DNA of 64,000 nucleotides from Dallia pectoralis (GCA_029465975.1 CM055745.1:9028203-9092202); one strand, 5' to 3'. Shown: positions 11,851 to 25,214, numbered from the stretch's first letter. Notes: a model not told the origin generated them from the sequence alone. Made by a program: numbers and translations.

Positions 11851-12090
11851 TATAATGTGGATAAATGTCTAGCTAGATAGTTAGATAGACAGTATCTTTA
11901 TAATGTGGATAAATGTCTAGCTAGATAGTTAGATAGACAGTATCTTTATAATGTGGATAAATGTCTAGCTAGATAGTTAGATAGACAGTATCTTTATAAT
12001 GTGGATAAATGTCTAGCTAGATAGTTAGATAGACAGTATCTTTATAATGTGGATAAATGTCTAGCTAGATAGTTAGATAGACAGTATCTT
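11851..12090 (+). repeat. 48-bp minisatellite, five copies
   Basis: Five tandem copies of a 48-bp unit beginning TATAATGTGGATAAATGTCT and continuing AGCTAGATAGTTAGATAGAC. The copies look identical by eye in the left arm. The inverse array at about 14100-14335 is shortened and altered. Confidence 0.9.
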
Positions 12091-12187
12091 TACTCTACCT
12101 GCACTTGTTTCTTCTTTTCGGGTCCACTGAGGTAAAGTTGTAACTGTCAGCATAGGTGTAGGTTTAGGGGTGGACGGTGGGGACATG

Positions 12188-12640
12188 TCCCCACCAATAT
12201 TTTAACATGACCAAATGGTCCCCACCAATATTTTAACATGACCAAATTGTCCCCACCAATATTTTAACATGACCAAATTGTCCCCACCAATATTTTAACA
12301 TGACCAAATTGTCCCCACCAATATTTTAACATGACCAAATGGTCCCCACCAATATTTTAACATGACCAAATGGTCCCCACCAATATTTTAACATGACCAA
12401 ATGGTCCCCACCAATATTTTAACATGACCAAATGGTCCCCACCAATATTTTAACATGACCAAATGGTCCCCACCAATATTTTAACATGACCAAATTGTCC
12501 CCACCAATATTTTAACATGACCAAATTGTCCCCACCAATATTTTAACATGACCAAATTGTCCCCACCAATATTTTAACATGACCAAATGGTCCCCACCAA
12601 TATTTTAACATGACCAAATTGTCCCTACCCATATTTTAGC
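12188..12640 (+). repeat. 31-bp minisatellite, about 14 copies
   Basis: Tandem copies of CCCCACCAATATTTTAACAT followed by GACCAAATGGT or GACCAAATTGT. Period is 31 bp. The GGT/TGT variants are grouped, suggesting block duplication. The inverse at about 13660-14030 keeps only parts of each unit. Confidence 0.92.
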
Positions 12641-13111
12641 GAACTCCTATTTTGTGCTACTATTTGGATCAATTCCAATCGCCAGCACCAGGAGGACGGT
12701 ACTAGAAACGTGTAATTTGATTGGCTAAAAAACCTATGGGGGGGGTGGAGTTATCTGACACGCTAAGTCCACAAGAAAGTGAAATCAAGCAGGTGTGTGC
12801 TAGCGAGCGACAGAAGACAACGGTAAAGTTACCAGTGCTTTCTGTTAATACATACCCCATAAAAGAGTGAAACTTCAGCATATGCATGTTTGCCCCTTTT
12901 TGTGCTTTGTAGGTCAGCTATGCCACCCAGAAAATGGGACATACGGATCTTTTTCTCGAAGCACAGTACGTCAGGCCAAGTAACTAGCCACACAATCAAA
13001 CTAGCAGTGGTAGCGACCAGTTTAATGAAGGACTGTCATTGCATTGCTAGGCACATGTGCTAGAAAAAACGTGTTAGTAATGTGAATAATTTGACATTAT
13101 TGGTTAGTCAA

Positions 13112-13237
13112 GTATAATAAATCATCATGATTAATAATACATTTCCATACTCGGTAACATAATTATTACACTAATTAATCTGGGCAAAATTAAGATACTG
13201 TATCGTCCTGCGGGTGAATTGAACCCGCACCCTACGG
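13112..13237. other. Spacer at the centre of the first palindrome
   Basis: A 126-bp AT-rich unique stretch between the two inverted arms. It contains a short hairpin-like GCGGGTGAATTGAACCCGC (13210-13228), whose minus strand resembles a Pol III B box (GGTTCAATTC). No tRNA fold or convincing A box is present. Confidence 0.6.
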
Positions 13238-14589
13238 CTCCGACTGGCCAATAATGGCTCAAATTATTCACATTACTAGCTGCGTTTTCTAGCATGTACT
13301 TGTATGCAATGATCCTTCATTAAACCAGTCGCTACCACTGCTAGTTTGATATGTGGCTAATTGTGGCCTGACATCTTGGAAAAAAAGGTCAGTATGTCTG
13401 ACTGGAGTGGCCTACAAAGCACAAAAAGACAGGGCTCTTCATATGCTGAAGTTTCACAAGGTATGTATTAACAGAAAGCACTAATGGCACCACCGTTGTC
13501 TTCTGTCTTCGCTTAACACACACCTGCTGGATCACTTTCTTGTGGACTAGTGATCGAATAACTCACCCCCATGATGGCCAATCAGCCGTTTCTATGCAAA
13601 ATACTCCTGGTCGCTAGCATTAAGTCAAATAGTAGCACAAAAATAATTACATAAAATATTGGTAGGGGCTGAGCTGGCTCATGTGTGGTGGCGGGTTTAT
13701 TTGTCATGTTAAATATTGGTAAGAGACAGGCTAACAAATGACCATATTGGTAAGAATTTATTTGGCTCATGTCCATGTAGTGAGAACCGGCTTGTCATAT
13801 TGGTGAGAACCATTTGTCGTATTAAAATATTGGTGAGTGATAAAATGTGCAGTGAGAGTTATTTGTCATATTAAATATTGAGTATTAAATGTGGTAGAAC
13901 CCGGCTTGGTCATGTTAAATATTGGTGAGGACAATTTGGTCATGTTAAAATATTGGTGAGGGTACAAGTGGTATGTTAAAATATTGGTGAGTTGGTCATG
14001 TTAAAATATTGGTGAGGACATGTGCACCGTCCACCCAAGCCTCACCTATGCGGCAGTTAACTTTACCTCGTGAACTACAAAAGAAGAACAGTGCAGGTAA
14101 GTAGATACTGTCTATCTAACTATCTAGCTAGACATTTATGTCCTCAAAAAAATTTTTGTCTATCTAATATCTAGCTAGACGACTATCCCACATTACTAGA
14201 TACTGTCTATCTAACTATCACAACTAGACATTTATCCCACATTATAAGATACTGTCTATCTAATATCTGTAGACATTTATCACGTATAAGATACTGTCTA
14301 TCTTTATCTGGCTAGACATTATCACATTATAATAGCCGCATCCCAGGTATTTAAGATGGAACTACATGTGTCTGTGTAACATATTGGTGGCGGTCTCATT
14401 TGACTTGAGATATTTTTGTGTGCTAAATACTAAGCTAATGATTGCTAGCTAACTTTGACTATATATATATATTTATATTATATTTATATATATATATATA
14501 TAATAACGAATGTATTTATTAGTATGAGTTCTTTGCCAGGAAAACTTTTGCAGCAGCATAGCTGTCATGTATTTCAGGCAGGCCTGACC

Positions 14590-15860
14590 CCTTCTGCGGA
14601 TTGAGACAAATGCAAAATCACAGAAATTTAGCGTTGACTAGCGTTTATCAACAGAGGAATAATGCAATGAAAGAGACTTGAAAACGGTGCTATTATTTAT
14701 TTGTGTCGTTTACTTATCAACAAAGAGAATAATGCAGTAAACTGGGAGCATTGCATTATTTGTGTATCGTTGCCTTTGGCAGGGAACGTGAAAGACTGGC
14801 GTTGCAGTATTTAGTATCGTTGCTATCAGCAGGGAAGACTGGGCGGTGCAATCATTTGTATTTATCGTTATAACGAGAGGACAATACGGCAGACGAATTG
14901 CTGTGTTTGTGTATCGTTTATATCAACGAGAACTAATGCAATAAGCAGTACTGTTATTTGTGTATCGGCCTGCTTAACGAAACAACTCATTGAAGACTAG
15001 GGCAGTACTGTGTCGGGCGAGGAGGATAATACGTAGAAAGACTGAACATTGTGTCGTTTGCTGCTCAACGAAGCAATACGTAGAACTTGGGAGCATTGTT
15101 ATGTGTGTATCATTTATATCAACGAGGATATGCAGTAAGCAGGAGCGATTTAGCTATTTAATGTGGCCTCGTTTATAGCAACGACCAATACGTGAAGAAC
15201 TTGAAGACGAATTGGCTGTGTATCGTTGCCAACAGCTTTGCGAGAGATAATACGTAAGCGTTCAATTGCTATTATTTGTGGCATCGTTGCTATCAACGAG
15301 AGATAATGTGAGAAGACTTATTGTTTAACGTAATCGTTAACGAGAATATGCAATGAAAGGAGCAGAGGCAGTGCAGTGTATCGTTTATATCAACAGGAAT
15401 AACCGAGAAATGAAATTTGAAGTTTGAGTGAGTATTTATATTATCACCTTAACTTTAACACGAGAGATATGCAATGGCGGCGCCTGGGCGACGTATTTGC
15501 TGTATCCGTTTATATCAGCAGGGAGGCTGGCTACGTGAAACTGAAGACGATTTATCAACGGGAATAATGCAGTAGAACTGAGGCGGTGTTATTATTTGTC
15601 AATGTCGTTTATATCAGCAGGGAATAATACGTGAAGAGACTGGGGCGATTTAATATTTAATGTATCCGTTTATATCAGCTTTGAGAATAATACGTAGAAA
15701 GAGACTTGGGGCGATTGCTGTATTTGTGTATCGTTATAGCAGCAGGGACTAATGCAGTAAGAGGACTTTGGGATTTTGATTAGCAACCGCTGGCTGTATC
15801 CGTTATAGCAACAAGGGATAATACAGCTATGTATGTATAATGCATAGTACCTGCAGGTGA
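14590..15860 (-). repeat. 62-bp minisatellite, eroded inverse copy
   Basis: Fragments such as TATATCAACAGGGAATAATGC and GACTTGGG recur at about 62-bp spacing, matching the complement of the array at 10103-11513. Most units are damaged by indels and systematic changes (for example TGCAGTA becoming TACGTAG). Confidence 0.75.
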
Positions 15861-17455
15861 AGCTATAATGAAAATGGTGCTGGCCAACCATGAGCTGTTC
15901 AGGCTGCATGAGACTGACCCCTGCTATCTCTGACTGTAACACAGCTAGGTGGGTAAACATTGACAGAGACCACCAACGCATTGTGCTCACTCGTGTGAGC
16001 ACAGAGAAGGAGAGAGAAGAAGACGCTCAGGTACCATGTCTGTGTACGGAGCAAGGCTACAAACACCACAACATTAACTTTTAGTTCTTCGTATTCAATA
16101 TACTGTCTGTAACACAATTCAATTAGCCGACTGGCTCCCTGCACATTTCACATGCACGTCTGAACAGGGCCACTGAGACAACCTTCCCTAGGCAAACACT
16201 GATCTATCTCTGCCTCTGTGGTGCATTACATTCATTCAGTTCATTCATTTGTCATGCTGTGGGTGGTGCAGCTGTCCCAGTCTGGCGACCCGTCATTCAA
16301 ACAGATGTTTGTACGAAGGCTGTGGCGTGGTAATTTGCGCTCGTTGTGTGCTGCTGACCGCTAGTGTTTATGAGCTCTTTTATGTTCAGTGGCAGAGCAG
16401 CCTGTGCTGGCTCCAGGCCGTCATAGGAAGTGGCACACACTCTAGAGTAGATCATACGGGCAAAATATACGCAGAGTCTTTTTCTTCCCGTAGGGCGAGT
16501 GAACGCCAGTATCATGGGTCTAACCAATTTGATAACATGCAGCAACAAACTACTTGGCTTCCAGCTGTGGCTAACAGCAGGGTTGTCATATCTCAGGAAA
16601 CCTTGCTGATACAAGCTGTGTTTAGCCTCCATTGCCTTAGACATGGTTGCCCATGTGTAGAACATTATGTCAATGAGAAGCGTACTGAAATAAGCTGGCT
16701 GTGTGTGTTCTTACTGGCCAATCATCGGGCAGTGTGGAAGCCAGAATAACAGTCTGGAAAGGTTTGCCCTGTTTAGCTGTGACACAAGTGGCTGAATCAA
16801 TGAGATGCTGATCTGAGAGACTGGAGTTGCCTATTTAACTGCAGCAGCGAGCACACCAAATCAGAAATGAGATACTGATCTAAAAATTGATATCTCTTCT
16901 GGCTGCGGCGAGCGCACCACAGGTGCTGACCTGCCAAGCCTTTGTTTCACCCCTTTCAGGCTGGGCTTTGATATCTGTGCCAGTTTCATGCGTGCTTTTC
17001 AAACAATTCTGAAGACCCAGCCAGAATCTAAAAGATTCTGAGGAACCAGCCCATCAGTTTGAGACCAGCCGCTAGAACCAGCCACATCTAAGGCTTTGTT
17101 AGAGCTGTTCGGTAATCAGATTTCGAGAGAGGCTACTTCATCGGTTGTAAAAATGCATGTGATGTGTATACGTATGTATTTGCACACAACCCTGTAAAAC
17201 ATGAGTCAAGAGCATAGTGTAAAAAACATCTGCCCGAGGAGCGTCAGAGGAAAGACCCCGCGTTTACCTTTCTTTGCTCACCAGTAAGGAAGTTACCAGC
17301 GACCGAAAGCTAATCTTTTCCTGCAAGCTGTCAACTGTTAAGCATCACACACTATTTCGTCATTCATCTCTGGGCATCGGCTGTTAGGTCTGTCAGTTCA
17401 CAGCACACAGACAATTGTATTATTTACAACATGCGTTGGTGCTGAAAACATGATG
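15861..17455. other. Eroded inverse of 8131-10102, no gene
   Basis: Inverse of the non-coding left-arm stretch, including a shortened (CT)n counterpart near 16005-16020 and remnants of the 60-bp and 25-bp repeats at 16790-17090. Short open frames here have no recognisable domain and are not conserved with the left arm. Confidence 0.6.
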
Positions 17456-17559
17456 TGTGGATTCATGAGCAGTGTGTGCGCGAGGCAGTGATTTGCCGGC
17501 AGGTGGAGGGCAAAGGATTTCCTCCACCCCAGGTGGCCAGTCTCCACTCTCGGTCCCAC

Positions 17560-20500
17560 CCAGTTGCGCTCTCCTCCAGTTCCTCCACCACCGGTTCTCC
17601 TCCCCGTCTCCTCCAGTTCTCACCTCCCAGTTCTGCCACCCAGTCACTCCCTCCACCGCTCCTCCTCCACCCTGCTCCCTCTCCTACTCACTCCACCCAG
17701 TTCTCTCCTCCACCCAGTGCTCTCCTCCTCACATTCTCTCCACTTCTCTCCACCCAGTTCTCTCCACCGGACCTGTCTCCTCCTCCCTGCAATTCTCTCC
17801 TCCCTGCTCTCCTCTCCCGCAGTTCTCTCCTCCACCCCCTCCCTCACCCAGTTCTCTCCTCTCCCCAGTTCTCCTCCCGTCCTCCTCCAGTTCCCTCCAC
17901 CCGAGCTCTCCTCCACCCGGGTTCTCCTCCGCCAGTTCTCCTCCCGCCCGGGTCTCTCCTACGCCGTTCTCTCCTCCACCACTCCTCCCTTATTCTCCTC
18001 TCCATCCAGTTCTCTCTCTCCCGCTCTCCTCCCCAAGTTCTCTCCTCCTCCCACCCAGTTCTCTCCCTCGATTCTCCCACCAGTCCTCCCTCCCTCTCCT
18101 CTCAGTTCTCTCCTCTCACCCGGTTCTCTCCTCCCCTCCACCCCAGTTCTCTCCTCCTCCCACCAGTTCTCTCCTCCCACCCAGTGCTCTCTCCGCCCAG
18201 TTCTCTCTCAGTTCTCCTCCTGGTCTCTCCTCCACCAGTTCTCTCCTCCAGTTCTCTCCCGCAGTTCTCTCGGTTCTCTCCTCCTCCCAGTTCTCTCCTC
18301 CACCCAGTTCTCTCCTCCCAGTTCTCTCCTCTCCACCCCAGTTCTCTCCTCCACCCAGTTCTCTCTCTCCCACCCAGTTCTCTCCTCCACCCAGTTTCTC
18401 TCCCTCTCCACCCAGTGCTCTCCTCCACCCAGTTCTCTCCTCCCACCCAGTTCTCTCCCCCCACCCAGTTCTCTCCTCCACCCAGTTTCTCTCCTCCACC
18501 CAGTTCTCTCCTCCTCCCAGTTCTCTCCTCACCCACCCAGTTCTCTCCTCCTCCCACCCAGTTCTCTCCTCTCCATCCAATTCTCTCCCTCCACCCCAGT
18601 TCTCTCCTCCCAGTTTCTCTCTCTCCTCCACCCAGTTCTCTCCTCCTCCTCCCAGTTCTCTCCTCCTCCACTCCCAGTTCTCTCCTCCCACCCCAGTTCT
18701 CTCCCTCCCCACCAGTTCTCCTCCTCCCACCCAGTTCTCTCCTCCCACCCCCAGTTCTCTCCTCCTCCTCCCAGTTCTCTCCTCCTCCACCCAGTTCTCT
18801 CCTCCCACCCCAGTTCTCTCCTCCACCCAGTTCTCTCTCCTCCCGGTTCTCTCTCCTCCCAGTTCTCTCCTCTCACCCAGTTTCTCCCCTCCACCCAGTT
18901 CTCTCACTCCGCCCAGTTCTCCTCCACCCAGTTTCTCCTCCACCCAGTTCTCTCCTCCACCAGTTTCTCTCACCCAGTTCTCTCAGCTGCCACAGTTTCT
19001 CTCCTCTCCACCCAGTTCTCTCCTCCACCCAGTTCTCTCCTCTCCACCCCAGTTCTCTTCTCCCAGTTCTTCTCTCCTCCCCACCCAGGTCTCTCCTCTC
19101 CCATCCAGTTCTCTCTTCCACCCTACTCTCCACCCAGTTCTCTCCTCCCTCCACCCAGTTCTCTCCTCCACCCAGTTCTCTCCTCCTCCCACCCAGTTCT
19201 CTCCTCCTCCACCCAGTTCTCTCCTCTCCATCCGTTCTCTCCTCCACCCAGCTCCTCTCCACCCAGTTCTCTCCTCCACCCCAGTTCTCTCCTCCTCCTC
19301 CCAGTTCTCTCCTCTCCACCCAGTTCTCTCCTCCACCCAGTTCTCCTCCACCCAGTTCTCTCCTCCACCCAGTTCTCTCCTCCACCCAGTTCTCCTCCAC
19401 CCAGTTCTCTCCTCCATCCAGTTCTCTCCTCTCCCACCCCAGTGCTCTCCTCCACCCCAGTTCTCTCCTCACGCCCAGTTCTCTCCTCCGCCCAGTTCTC
19501 TCCTCCCCAGTTCTCTCCCTCCGCCCAGTTCTCTCCTCCCCAGTTTCTCTCTCCGTTCTCCTCCCAGTTCTCTCCTCCCACCCAGTTCTCTCCTCCACCC
19601 AGTTCTCTCCCTCCCACCCAGTTCTCTCCTCCACCCAGTTCTCTCCTCTCACCCAGTTCTCTCCTCCACCCCAGTTCTCCTCTCCCACCCAGTTCTCTCC
19701 ACCCAGTTCTCTCCTCCACCCAGTTCTCTCCTCTCCACCCAGTTCTCTCTCAGTTCTCTCCACCCAGTTCTCTCCTCCACCCCAGTTCTCTCCTCCACCC
19801 AGTTCTCTCCTCCCCCCCAGTTCTCTCCACCCAGTTCTCTCCTCTCCCATCCCAGTTCTCTCCTCCTCCACCCAGTTCTCTCCTCCTCCACCCAGTTCTC
19901 TCCACCCAGTTCTCCCTCCACCCAGTTCTCTCCTCCTCCCACCCAGTTCTCTCCTCCTCCACCCAGTTCTCTCCTCCTCCCACCCAGTTCTCTCCCTCCT
20001 CCACCCCAGTTCTCTCCTCCTCCTCCCAGTTCTCTCTCCTCCCAGTTCTCTCCTCTCCTCTCCACCCAGTTCTCTCCTCCACCCAGTTCTCTCTCTCCCC
20101 CCCAGGTTCTCTCCTCTCCACTGAGTTCTCCTCCACCCCAGTTCTCTCCTCTCCACCCAGTTCTCTTCTCCACCCCAGTTCTCTCCTCTCCACCCAGTTC
20201 TCTTCTCCTCTCTCCACCCAGTTCTCTCCTCCACCCAGTTCTCTCCACCCAGTTCTCTTCCTCCTCCACCCCAGTTCTCTCCTCCTCCCACCCAGTTTCT
20301 CCCTCACCCAGTTCTCCTCCACCCCAGTTCTCTCCTCCTCCACCCAGTTCTCTCTCTCCCATCCAGTTCTCTCCACCCAGTTCCTCCCCAGTTCTCTCCA
20401 CCCAGTTCTCTCCTCCACCCAGTTCTCTCCTCCTCCTCCCAGTTCTCTCCTCTCCACCCAGTTCTCTCCTCCACCCAGTTCTCTCCCACCCCCCAGTTCT

Positions 20501-20563
20501 CTCCTCCACCCAGTTCTCTCCTCCCCAGTTCTCTCCTCCCACCCAGTTCTCTCCTTCAAACTG
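17560..20563 (-). repeat. 17-bp minisatellite, right arm (about 3.0 kb)
   Basis: Pyrimidine strand of the 4536-8130 array: repeated ACCCAGTTCTCTCCTCC with numerous single-base losses. About 0.6 kb shorter than the left array. Long proline/serine/leucine-rich open frames here are repeat artefacts. Confidence 0.95.
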
Positions 20564-20763
20564 GTGCTAAATTAGATAATGTTTTGCTACTTTGGATTAA
20601 CGAGGCATGACATTCCTTTTTTCCCAGGATTTTCTCTATGTACAGTCTTTAGATCATGATTTTCTCACAAGTTGCCTCTTACACTTGGCAGCCATGGTGA
20701 TTTCAGTTGTATGGTGTATGATGCAGACCTTGGTTTTGTTTTTCAAGCCAATAATAGACTTTG

Positions 20764-22253
20764 GCCCAATCCGAATGCTCCCACTTACCCTTCCCTTAGC
20801 TACCCCTTAGTTTACCCTACCCCTTGGCCCTCGAAACCGAGTGGTAAGGGCTACGTTCCCCCTACGTGTGGACACCACTCGGTTTGGCTACGTCATCCAT
20901 TCGTCGCTAGCTGGCACTCGTCACCAGGCGACACAAATGTGCGATCTCAAACTTCGTAGATGCAGTCTGGAAAAGTGTGTATGTTGTCGATTGCGTGGAT
21001 TTAGTTATGTTTTGCGTTGTCTGCAACAAATCGTAAAAATCCAGCGGAGAAGAGGTCTCGACGCCTACAATGCTGGTAGTTTTAACTTATGGTATGTATC
21101 GATTGGTTGCAAACAACATTGTCGTATTGTATTTAAAGTTCACGGAACTAACCAACAAGGTAGCAAACATTTTTTTTTAACTCAGCCATTAATGGTGTAA
21201 AATTGTTTTATTTTCCAGACTGGTGGTCAACAAGATACTGTGCCATAAACCCCAACACGTCTATATAAGCATATGGTTCGATGTATGTAGTAGTTATATG
21301 TTTGGTGGCGAGTGCATATGGATTGCAGATGTTCTTCTGTGTACTATTGTTTTTAATGTTTTTGTAAAGCATCGTGCTATATAAATAAACCTGCCCCCTT
21401 ACTACTGAAGGCTGTTTCAATAAATAATTTCATCACACTGCATTGTGTTTTGTATATCTGTTTCAGTGATCACTGTTTGAATGTCATTGATCGATGTTCA
21501 GAAGCCCTTAATCAAAAACAATTTATTGCAACAACAAACAAACTACAAGTTTATCAAACATTTTTAAGATGTCCAATAATCTGCTCACCCAGTGTCCTGT
21601 ATGATATCCAAATTATGTTGTACACCCTAATCTTAATACAGTCTGGTTTGTACAGCATGACACTTCTGTTATTTTCTGCTGGCGGGTATTGCCGGGTTTC
21701 CTCCGTCCCTGTGTGATTCGGGACGGTATGTAAAGCACTTTTATCGCTATTCCAAAAGCAACATGTTATGCACTGATATGAATTATCTGCTAAAAGAGTT
21801 AACTGTAGACAAACATGCATTGGTAAAGGTAGTCAGAGAAATACAGGACAAATTAGCAATGTATCTTTGGCGTTGAAAACTGTCAAAAAGTCGCGATTTA
21901 AAAAAAAATTCAATTATTAAAATGGTTAAAAAAAAATATATATATACCCAGGACTGCGTAGGTCACCAAAACAATTATGTAAGTAATTTTTAAATTCGTT
22001 ATTTAATCCGAAAATACTACATTTATGGGTCTCTTTTGCTGATCTAGCAGCCATTGTTGACGTCTCGTAATGTGTTCTAGGTACCCCTTGGTTTCAAGTG
22101 AGCTCTCGGAAAATCTTGGTTTCAAGGTATACACCCCTCGTCTTACCCCTTCGTCTTGATCCAAATGAGTATTCGGACAGCACTTGGTGTCGCGCGAGCC
22201 GCAAAAATAAGGAAGGGCTGGGGAAGGGGTAGGGGAGTATTCAGTTGGGCCTT
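20764..22253. mobile_element. TIR DNA transposon, inverse copy in right arm
   Basis: Inverse of 2779-4321, starting near GGCCCAATCCGAATGCTCCC and ending near AGTATTCAGTTGGGCC. Several indels are visible in both TIRs relative to the left copy. Confidence 0.65.
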
Positions 22254-22424
22254 TGACTTTGCTGAGCAGAGCTGAGATCAAATGTCATGTTACTTCTGAT
22301 TAACTTATATGACATGTTTGAGGGAGGGGACAGGGAGCACAGGTGAAACCAGAAGTAAATACCTGTTCAGTATCCATTTAGTTCTGACAGGGCAGTAGAA
22401 GATTTGAAATTTTCACTGAAAACA

Positions 22425-22705
22425 ATGATATAAGAGGGTCGCGAGCAGTGCAATTCGTTGTTTCGCATTGTTACATGTCACACGTTGTATTTAGAGGTGA
22501 GTGTTAAAATGTATTAGAAGACGCTGTTATTTGACTATTGGATAAGTCGCTGGTTATGCGCACTATTATTTCTAGTTTAACAGTTTAGTTCTTTTCCGCC
22601 GTTCACGGTTTGTTTTACTTTTGATTATATAAATAAACCTGTGTTAAACGGATACATTGGCTCTACATGGCTCTTCACGCACTACACCTTGGACGGACCG
22701 TGACA
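22425..22705 (+). mobile_element. Partial LTR, direct copy (LTR positions about 1174-1456)
   Basis: Begins at GATATAAGAGGGTCGCGAGC, in mid-LTR, directly joined to inverted sequence corresponding to about 2605. It continues to the LTR end (CGTGACA, 22705). The missing 5' third marks an abrupt rearrangement junction. Confidence 0.7.
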
Positions 22706-22826
22706 AATAGTAATTATCTATTTTTCAGGATATTAGTTTGGTGGCAAATGCTGAACCCAGGTAGACTAATCAGAATGGGAACTAAATAAACAGATAAACA
22801 ATCACTGACCCATGAGGTTTAATTAC

Positions 22827-22934
22827 CTTTGATCTGTAGAAAAGTCTCCTCTGAACTTCATAGGTGGTTCCATAGACCGTCACTCTTCATGGACACAGCT
22901 GGGTACAGGAGAGGCTGGTCTCTCTTTATGGTCC
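22827..22934 (-). pseudogene. NLR second leader exon, right-arm copy (flipped)
   Basis: Matches the exon at 1578-1691 on the same strand with several base losses (108 instead of 114 bp), which break the frame. It lies in the direct-orientation block of the right arm, so its strand is opposite to the NLR exons at 25797 and beyond. Without inversion it cannot be spliced to them. Confidence 0.7.
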
Positions 22935-23431
22935 CTGGAAATAATAGTTAAATACAATAGAGTGTTTATGCTTTATAGTGGACTTTCTAAGGGAGTGATT
23001 GTTGTATTTGGACACAGTTAGTCTGTAGGCTCTTTCTGGACCCTTAAGTAATTTATAATGAAGGAGGTTCCAGTGTAGTTTTGTATATAGGATAGTGGGG
23101 AGTGATTATTGTGTTTGGAACCAACTAAGAGTCTCTGATATTTAACTGTCTTGTTTAAATGATAAAATAAGTTACGTTTATTAGTTAAATTACATTTTGT
23201 TTTGTACGCTCGGATACCATACTGCACTAATGTACACACATGAAAGTCAATCTATTATCTATCAATCTATCAGGTCCCATAGACTTGTCAATCATAGACA
23301 CAATAGCTGGGTACAGACAGACTGGTTTATCCAGCTGGATTGGGCTTCAACACAACAGAGGGAAATATTCGTCACTTTTCTACTCTGAACTCAGATGGGG
23401 AAACACATAAACCAAATTAATATAATGTCAC

Positions 23432-23513
23432 CTTATCTGTGGTGTCAGCTGTCTCAGAGAGACTGGATTTCAGAGGCAGTGCTCCTGTCTCTCTCTCCCC
23501 CAGTAAGACTCAT
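23432..23513 (-). pseudogene. NLR start exon, right-arm copy (flipped, early stop)
   Basis: Homologous to 2187-2269. The ATG (23513-23511) is kept and encodes MSLTGGERDRSTASEIQSL, then a stop, because of indels relative to the left copy. The strand is opposite to the downstream plus-strand NLR exons. Confidence 0.7.
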
Positions 23514-24029
23514 TTTTAAAGGAAGTAGCCCTTGTTCTCTCTGTTTGCTTAGACTCTGTAAACACATAATGGAGAAAACACACTTTGGATCAATAATTAA
23601 ACTGTAAAGACTACAAGACACAATGTCTGGATTAGAAACAAAACTGAAGAATGACACATAACGCTAATCAAGTAAATATGATTCAATAACAAACATGTAA
23701 TTAATATTTGCTTTGACATCCATTTTTCTATACAACTAGCTGAAGTAGCAGCACTTACTTTAATACTGATAATTACTTACTTCCAAGTTGTTGTTCTTCT
23801 GCTTTGGTTTTGCATAATAATCATTATGAAACCATTTGCTGATTGTTTTCAGTGAAAATTTTAAATCTTCTACTGCCCTGGCCAGAACTAAATGGGATAC
23901 TGAACAGGTATTTACTTCTGGTTTCACTCTGTGCTCCCTGTCCCCTCCCCCAAAACATGTATTACAAGTTAACCAGTAGGGGCGCTAACAGACATTTGAT
24001 CTCAGTCACTGCAGTTCAGCAAAGCCAAA

Positions 24030-24905
24030 GGCCTAATCCGAATATTCTTACCCCTTCCTTATTTTTGCGCGTTCAAGCGCATACCCAAGTGCTGTCCGAA
24101 TACTCATTTTGATCAAGACGAAGGGGTAAGACGAAGGGCTATATAACCCTTGAAACCAAGATTTTCCGAGAGCCTACTTGAAACCAAGGTACCTAGAACA
24201 TTGCGAGACGTCTAATAATGGCTGCTAGATCAGCAAAAGAGACCCATAAATGTAGTATTTTCGGATTAAATAACGAATTTAAAAATTACGACACAATTGT
24301 TTTGTGACCTACGCAGTCCTGTATATATATATATTTTTAAATCCATTTTAATAATTGAATTTTTTTTTTTTTTAAATCGCGACTTTTGCCAGTTTTCAAC
24401 GCCAAAGATACATTGCTAATTTTGTCCCGTATTTCTGACTACCTTTACCAATGCATGTTTGTCTACAGTTGACTCTTTTAGCAGATAATCTACTGGTGCA
24501 TAACATGTTGCTTTTGGAATAGCGATAAAAGTGCTTTACATACCGTCCCGAATTATTGGTGGGACGCCGGAGGAAACCCTGCAATCTCCGCCAGGCAGAA
24601 AATGAACCAAGTGTCATGCTGTACAACCATAGACTGTAGATTATGAAGGTGTACAAATATAATTTGGATATGATACAGGACACTGATGAGGCCAAGACAT
24701 AGAGGTTATTGGACATCTTTGAAAAATGTTTGATAAACTGTAGTTTGTTTGTTGTTGCACTTTTGTACATTGTTTTTGATTAAGGGTTTCTGAACATCGA
24801 TCATTTACATTCAAAACAGTGATCACTGAAACAGATATACAAAACACAATGCAATGTGGATGAAATTATTTATTGAAACAGCCTTCAGTAGTAAGCAAGA
24901 GGTTT
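24030..24905. mobile_element. TIR DNA transposon, partial direct copy
   Basis: Direct copy of about 2779-3685 of the left arm. It begins at the left TIR (with losses) and is cut at GAGGTTTATTTA (24900-24911), where the sequence switches to inverted LTR sequence. The same short motif occurs in opposite orientation at 1376-1391 and 3678-3693. Confidence 0.6.
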
Positions 24906-25214
24906 ATTTAGCATAATCAAAAAGTAAAACAAACCGTGACTTGGCGGAAAAGACTAAACTGTTAAACTAGAAATAATAGTGCGCAACCAGCGACTTATCC
25001 AATAGTCAATAACAGCACGTCTTCTAATACGTTGCCTCACCTCTAAATACAGCATGTGACATGTAACAATGCGAAGCAGCAGGTACTGCTCACGACCTCT
25101 TATATCCCATTGATTACAAGTGCAAACAGCGTGGACAAACGTAAACACGGAAGTGAAACAGGAAGTGCATCACCGAAATGTAAGTGTAGCAACGCCACCA
25201 CACCAATCGTGACA
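24905..25214 (-). mobile_element. Partial LTR, inverse copy
   Basis: Inverse of LTR positions about 1391-1064, ending CGTGACA at 25214 followed by ACTGT, the complement of the ACAGT target duplication seen in the left arm. The other LTR end is missing at the rearrangement junction. Confidence 0.7.

Larger units (their letters stand above)
1..13111 (+). repeat. Left arm of a 26-kb inverted repeat
   Basis: Every block here recurs in reverse orientation and order in 13238-26240: the NLR exons, the TIR transposon, and the 17-, 62-, 48- and 31-bp arrays. The arms approach each other to about 126 bp (13112-13237). Inner arm ends share the same sequence around GTGAATAATTTGA (13082-13094 against 13258-13270 inverted). 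One block (1174-3685) also recurs in direct orientation at 22425-24905. Confidence 0.9.

Noticed and set aside
13195..13245. Possible tRNA or tRNA-derived SINE on the minus strand (B-box-like GGTTCAATTC)
   Set aside because: The T-arm does not fold with the canonical loop register, no proper A box is found at the right distance, and no SINE tail is visible.
16249..16749. 166-codon plus-strand frame
   Set aside because: Sits in the error-rich right arm; the homologous left-arm sequence (about 9190-9590) does not encode the same protein.
17455..20575. Long proline-rich frames of about 900-1030 codons
   Set aside because: Inverse copy of the same minisatellite; same artefact.
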